This document shows, piece after piece, positions 53,032 to 58,603 of a stretch of 58,603 bases of DNA. The notes under the pieces were generated by a model. That model did not search any database and was not told the DNA's origin. It saw only the letters and a program-made list of their open reading frames with translations. Within the stretch, counting starts at the first letter, position 1, and every line of letters starts with the position of its first letter. The stretch is from Dipetalonema caudispina (Eukaryota; Nematoda; Chromadorea; Rhabditida; Onchocercidae), in the NCBI GenBank assembly GCA_013365325.1, contig JABVXV010000345.1, positions 5,400-64,002 on the forward strand. The letters run 5' to 3'. The translations under genes and the position numbers were made by a program.

Positions 53032-56000
53032 ATGTTGATAAAGGAATATCGTATTCTGTTACCTCTTACTGTTAACGAATATCGTATCGCTCAGCTTTAT
53101 ATGATTCAGGTTTATTTTAATAATTCTGAATGATTCTTTTTTCTCGGGCGAAGATATGGGAAAGGAAATGGGAAGAAACGTCAAAATACTTTCTTTTTTT
53201 TTTTTTTTTTGTATAGATTTAGGGATTTTCGAATTCTTCCAGAAATAGGTTTAATATATGGATGTCACTTATTGCACTGAATAATCATCATAAACCATTC
53301 ATTATTGAATGTTGAAAGAAATTGAAACATTTAAAAAATGGGTTTCGTTTTTGGGTAGTTTGATAAATTTTCTAAGAATTTACAATTTTGAAATATCAAA
53401 ATTTTACTCGTAAGAAGATCCTTTTTTTCTGTCTTCGTATGCACCTGGTGTTTCATTGCTTTTAAATGTTCTGAAATTTCGAAATTGCAAAGATCTAAAA
53501 TTTTGATAAAGAAGGTTTTATTTTCTCAGACTGGTTAATTCGTTATCTGAACGAGCAGTGTCTTCTGAAACCTATGTACAATTAGTTTTTCATTCATAAG
53601 AAGTAATAAATTCATTTGAGTGAGAACTGTTTTGATTATTGAATGTGCTATTTCATAAAGTTTTTTAATTGAAATTCATTATATATGTCGCATAATATTT
53701 ATGAACTTACTCATATATATTTCACTATTCTCAAATGATTAATTTTAATTAAATTATTCGCTGGAATTTCCTCATCAAAGTAAGAAGTTGTTTATCAACT
53801 TTGGTTTAGAAAATATCTAACAGTTGACTCGATTATAATTACCAAGTGGAAGTTATGAATTTTGATCTCAGGAAAAATAAAATTGTTTTTTATAATTTTT
53901 TAAAGATTAAATCTAAGCAATGAAATTTACAATCATTACATTTTGTTTCCCAACAAAGCTTAGATTTTTCTTTTCATTGATCCTTTTATGACTTTATTTC
54001 TGGCTTGCTACTGGATTTGCAGATGATTACATTTTTTTAGAACAGTTATCGATCGGGTTTTTAAACCATTTTACAATCTGTTTGTCAGTAGATTTGCATA
54101 TAGTGAATATTATTGGTTACTTTCTAATCTCCAAAGATATCAATCTTTTTACTGAAGTATTGGTAATATCAAAAGGACAGTTAAATTTCTCAAAATGGAA
54201 GACACGGTAAATTTCATATAAATTGTCATCAAAAGAATTTTGATGACAATTTATGAACTGCTAAATTGATGAGAAGTAAATTGATTAACACGTTTGAACG
54301 CAAGCTTAAGTTTATACTACAATTTTTTTTTTCCTATTTATTTAGCAATTACATTGCTTTCAACTTGCATAGCCCTTAGATTTCCGATCACTGACCCAAC
54401 TTCTTGCATTATTTGTTTTATTTCCATCAAGTTGCTTGTGTTATTGAAATTGAAAAATTTTGAATTAGTAGTTCTTAATAATACGACTGCAATATTTGAA
54501 ATGTTATAGGAAATTGTACTACAAAATTAAAAAAAAATAATAGATTCTCATTTAATTTTCCCTTCAAGCAAGGCCTGGTTTTAATTGTTCCTTCAGTGGC
54601 TTATTTTTGAAGATTATTTGTTAATTTGCTGAAATTTGATGGTTCATCAAATGAAATAAAGGAATGACGGATGACAGACAAGCTTGAAAAATGTATTTTT
54701 TTTTTTTTTTTTAAGCTTTTAGAAGAAAAATATAAGTTGATAATTTGAGCAGGACTAAGTTGATGGAATGTTGTCAAATTAATAAGAAAAAAGAAAATCA
54801 ATCTTTACTTACGTGAATTGTTCCAAAGAAATACTTAATGAAATCATAATTAACATCTTTTGACTTTTATCGATTCACCAATGCTATATCTTTTATTTTG
54901 ATAAATTTCATCACAAATTTGAATGAAAAAATTCAAGTTAGATTGATGTAAATTGACTGTTGAAAGTGTTCAGTTTGCATTTTAAAGTGGAAATCATTTT
55001 CGTTGATGATTGATTACTTGTTACATTGCATATTAAGTATGTGTTAAGTTGTTTGTTCGATAATTACATTATAGCATAACATTTCAGTAATTGACATCCT
55101 AAAAAGAGGAAAACATCGTACGGAAAAAGGGTAGGAGAATGAAAGCTCGACAATTGAAGCAAATTTCTTGTTGCATCTCTGAATAACAAATATTTGGAAA
55201 AATATCGATTTATATTTCATATATATATTTACGTATTGTGAACGATTTTTTGCCTATACTAAAAAAGTAGATCGAAATTTCGAACAGAAAGAAAAAAACA
55301 AGAAAATTTTTCTCAACAGTATTGAAAATTTGAACTTGAAATAGCACATGAAGCATTGATATCTTAGAATAGAATTCTAAATTAAAAATAAAATTTTCTT
55401 CTGAAAAATGACGAACAACAACGATGGAATTGCAATTTCTGGAACAATTGATGATTAAACTTTATTCATTAAAAAAAAAAAATTAAATATTTGCAGAAAA
55501 AAAGTCGCCAAGAAAGTTCGGGTGAAGGTAGTGGTGTGGAAATTATCACTAATAAACCATACAGTGATGGTCCGGGTGGATCCGGTCAATATACATTTAA
55601 AATTTATCACATCGGTAATAAAATTCCAGGTAAGTGTTTCGTACTTCAATGGAATAAATTCCAGAAAAAGTGACGGTGTAACAGTAATATCTATCTTGAA
55701 AATTATAAGGATGATCGATGTATTATAGGATTTCGGAACAATTCTTCTTTAAAAACACAAATTAGACTGATTAAATTAATGAATGAAGAGATTTTTTGCT
55801 ATTTCACTTTTTTTTTTTTTTTATTCGTTAAGAGCTGATGTCATTTTTAATTTGCATTCGCCCATTATGATGTCCAAAAAATGACAAAAAATCTTATAAT
55901 GATGTAGTTAAACAAATTGCTCACGCACTTTTCCTTTTTGTTTTTATATTTTCTTTATATTCTTTTTTTTGAGTTAAAAACAAATTACCGTCTTATTTCA

Positions 56001-58026
56001 AAAACAAAGGATTAACAGATTGATCAATCAGTTGAATAATTAAGTAATGAAAAAATGATAAATGAATGCTGAATGAGCATTCATAAAAAAAAACATAATA
56101 AAAGCAAAAATTAAATGAAGTAATTCGTAAATGAAATGCTACTAAAATTATGAAGAAAAATTATGTAAAGTGAATTTCATTCAAATTCACAAATGGAGTA
56201 AGATTCTATTTTGAACATCATGAAAATGATAGTTTAAAGCTGGCGCAAAAATTAAACAAAGTACTTTGTAAAGTGTAAAGTGAATTACGTTCAAATTCTC
56301 GAGTGAAACAGGATTCTATTTCGAAGATCATGAAAATGATAGTGTAAGCTAATCAAATACCAAACTTTTGCATTGTATATCGTTTAATAAAAGCGATTTT
56401 GTTAGAATTGATTGAGATATTGAAGTTTTTTTTTTTTGTTGAAAAATTATAGTATTTAGCAAGACAAGCTGAAGATACTTGAAGAGTAATTAATGAAGTA
56501 CACATAGTAAATTAATTCGCCAATTTTTTTTTTTTGAAGTATGGTTACGTAGCGTACTACCGACAAATGCTTTGGAAGCACATGAAGAAGCTTGGAATGC
56601 TTATCCTCATACGAAAACACGTTATTCATCTCCATTTTTGGATCGTTTCAATATTGAAGTGGAAACGAAGTATTACAATGATGCCGGTAATCAAGAAAAT
56701 GTTTTCGAGCTTACGGGTGATGAATTGAAAAATCGAATCGTTGGTAAGATTTCCAAAAAATAGTGTTTTTTTTCTTTTTTTTTTCTTTTGATTTTTGAAT
56801 CATTTTAATTCACTGGAAATCTATAGGTTTTTTTTAAAGCATTTTGATTTATGAAATTACTTTTCGATGTAAATTCCACCATTTTTTTTTCAATGAGTGT
56901 TTAGAAATTAGTTAGTAAATGTAAGTTTCAAATTGTAGATATAATGGATTTTGTGAATGATGCATTATCATCGTATGATTATGTTCCTGAGGAAGATCCG
57001 AAATTATATCATAGTATAAAGACTGATCGTGGTCCGCTTAAAGAAGATTGGGTTGAGGATTGCATTAAAAACGGAAAACCTATTATGTGTGCTTATAAAC
57101 TTTGTAAGGTATGTTGCGTCACCAGGAATCATTATTTGCAATAACCTAATAATTTATTCGACATCTCGGTTAACATCAAGAATTTTATCAAATGAATTTT
57201 ACAAAGATTTTGTGGAGCAAATTACGGATTAAGAAATTTTTCAGGTTGAATTTCGATTTTGGGGCTTACAAACTCGTGCGGAACGTTGGATACACAGTCA
57301 TGCGTTACGTAATACAATGTTAAGAGCCCATAAGCAAGCGTGGGCATGGCAAGATGAGTGGTATAACCTTACACTTGAGGATGTACGCGAATTAGAACGA
57401 GATGTAATAATTTCCTTTTTTCAAAAATTTTAATTTTATACCTGAATTCTTACATTAGTGTGATTTACTTGGTATATTGTTGAGTATATATGCATGAAGA
57501 GGAAGAGAAGAGTGAAAAAATCCGCTAAATTTTTGGATAATTAGGATATCGATTAGAAATTTAATCAGGAGCTGATTTGAAGAAAATGATTTGATGTTAT
57601 CACATCGTCAATCCTCTTCTAGGATTAGCCATTTATAAGGGATTCCATGCTCTGTTATATCATTTGTTGCATGAAACAGTTCATTCATTTGCCAGAAAAA
57701 TAATAACTCATAAACTATTTTTGCCTATTTTAAAAAAAAAAAAATACTTCTTTACCTGTTTTTTTTAGGCAGCGGAACATTTATCTAAATTAATGGCACG
57801 CTCATCTATTTCTGCTTCTTCGTCTATTTATTTCGATTGTGTGGAAGGTAATCCGATCATGGATGAATCGCAATCGTTGATAAAGTGGAGTTCGGAGATA
57901 TCGCTTACTAGTGATCATGAAACAGTCCCGTCACCTCGCATTGAACAAAATATGAAGATAGCAGCTAATGCTACATCTGATGCTTCATTACTTGTAATCA
58001 TCTTCTATGATGATATTTTCTCAGAT
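53032..58026 (+). CDS. pitp-1: Class II phosphatidylinositol transfer protein (PITPNM/rdgB), 5' part
   Basis: Moves PI and phosphatidic acid between ER and plasma membrane during phospholipase C signalling. Six phase-consistent exons: 53032-53109, 55497-55629, 56540-56743, 56939-57108, 57245-57403, 57769-58026. The gene runs past the right edge; about 300 residues are visible. Exon 1 encodes MLIKEYRI...EYRIAQLYMIQ, the class II start. The PITP domain continues with KKSRQESSGEGSGVEI, PGGSGQYTFKIYH, EAWNAYPHTKTRY, DPKLYHSIKTDRGPL and MCAYKLCKVEFRFWG. SREES-like and SGQYT spacing fits the multidomain rdgB class rather than soluble PITPs. After the domain, a Ser-rich stretch precedes IYFDCVE, an FFAT-like VAP-binding motif. 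Later domains (DDHD, LNS2) lie beyond the window. Intron 1 is 2.4 kb. Confidence 0.93.
54218..54254. repeat. Perfect 17-bp inverted repeat
   Basis: ATAAATTGTCATCAAAA (54218-54234) and its exact reverse complement (54238-54254) are separated by GAA. The repeat lies in intron 1 of the PITPNM gene. Confidence 0.85.
56165..56346. repeat. Imperfect ~72-bp direct repeat, offset 110 bp
   Basis: Segments 56165-56236 and 56275-56346 share long identical blocks (for example GATTCTATTT and ATCATGAAAATGATAGT) with scattered substitutions. It is an old tandem duplication inside the PITPNM intron between exons 2 and 3. Confidence 0.7.
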
Positions 58027-58603
58027 GTGAGTTTTTTGATTGTAATTTCTAACTTTATTAATTTTTAAGTGAAAATTTTTTTAGTTTACTGATCGTCAGT
58101 TGAAATGTTAAAATTTAAGTAAACATACTCAAAAGTTGGATTTTTTTACAGAAAGCCTTGGATGATAATTGAAATTTGTTTGTTAAAAATTAAACGATAC
58201 AGTAGGTCTGTTATGTGACATATAATAAGGTTACGTAGTCTTCAAAGCCTATAAATATGCATGAAAATGTTTTGGGATGAAAATACCCTTTACTGGATCA
58301 AACGTCCTTTTTATTTGTTAAAGAAACGTAAAAGCTCTCTTCGAATTTTTGGCAAAATATTAGTTAAATCGATTAGTTTTAAAGCCAAACAGGAAATAAG
58401 TGATTATTTTTTGCTTAATATTAAAGTCTAATTGAATTTAAGAAAATTTAAATTTAAATGCGATTTTTGACAAGGTGAAAGCATCTGAATTAACTTCATT
58501 CATCGTTTGATTTCTTCATAAATCAAAAATTAGTTTAAGTAGAAATTACAAGATTGATAATGTTTGGCCATATTCTCTCCTTGTAATAATGTCACCAATA
58601 TGG
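58027..58603. other. PITPNM intron at right edge
   Basis: The sequence follows the GT donor at 58027. No further exon in the expected frame is seen. One acceptor-like TTTACAG near 58152 leads into an early stop in the relevant frame. Confidence 0.5.

Noticed and set aside
1..58603. CRISPR arrays, operon-type bacterial signals, tRNA/rRNA genes, transposase genes
   Set aside because: None recognised on either strand; the exon/intron structure is animal throughout. A covariance-model search (tRNAscan, Infernal) would be needed to exclude small RNA genes.

Overview
The window looks like a gene-dense piece of a nematode chromosome, most probably from a filarial or other spirurid worm. It is strongly AT-rich and has many small exons (about 60-260 bp) with GT..TTTCAG introns. 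Several start codons lie just downstream of sequences that look like spliced-leader trans-splice acceptors. Every recognisable protein is an animal orthologue. There is no bacterial, viral or plasmid gene, no CRISPR array, and I recognised no tRNA or rRNA gene. Gene names rest on protein motifs read by eye. Exon boundaries were placed by requiring an open frame and compatible splice phase across each junction.

Layout, left to right: 3' part of an SLC22-type transporter (+, 328-2713); TANGO6/RTP1-like protein in 23 exons (-, 15115-5295); a broken coding relic (+, 15229-15547); eEF1B beta/delta (-, 18537-15773); chimaerin with SH2, C1 and RhoGAP domains (+, 19783-22773); ALDH9 (-, 28235-24297), joined in frame and without a stop codon to a C92/YiiX-like permuted papain-fold ORF (-, 28889-28118); sn1-diacylglycerol lipase (-, 36806-31362), crossed by a 100-N assembly gap; PPM1G-type PP2C phosphatase (+, 39836-44477), whose stop codon overlaps the stop codon of the convergent glutaredoxin-5 gene (-, 46084-44474); PP4 catalytic subunit (-, 50356-47397); 5' part of a class II PITP (PITPNM/rdgB) (+, 53032 to beyond the edge).

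Three of the genes belong to diacylglycerol/phosphoinositide signalling: chimaerin is a DAG-binding RacGAP, DAG lipase removes DAG, and PITPNM resupplies PI. Two serine/threonine phosphatases sit between them. Whether this neighbourhood means anything functionally is inference.

The points that most deserve a second look are: the in-frame junction of a C92-type peptidase-fold domain with ALDH9; two long intronic foldbacks (44- and 45-nt arms) that could be small-RNA precursors or MITEs; the 4-bp stop-to-stop overlap of PPM1G and GLRX5; the frameshifted relic between eEF1B and TANGO6; a likely GC-AG intron in TANGO6; and an assembly gap flanked by an identical 121-bp sequence.
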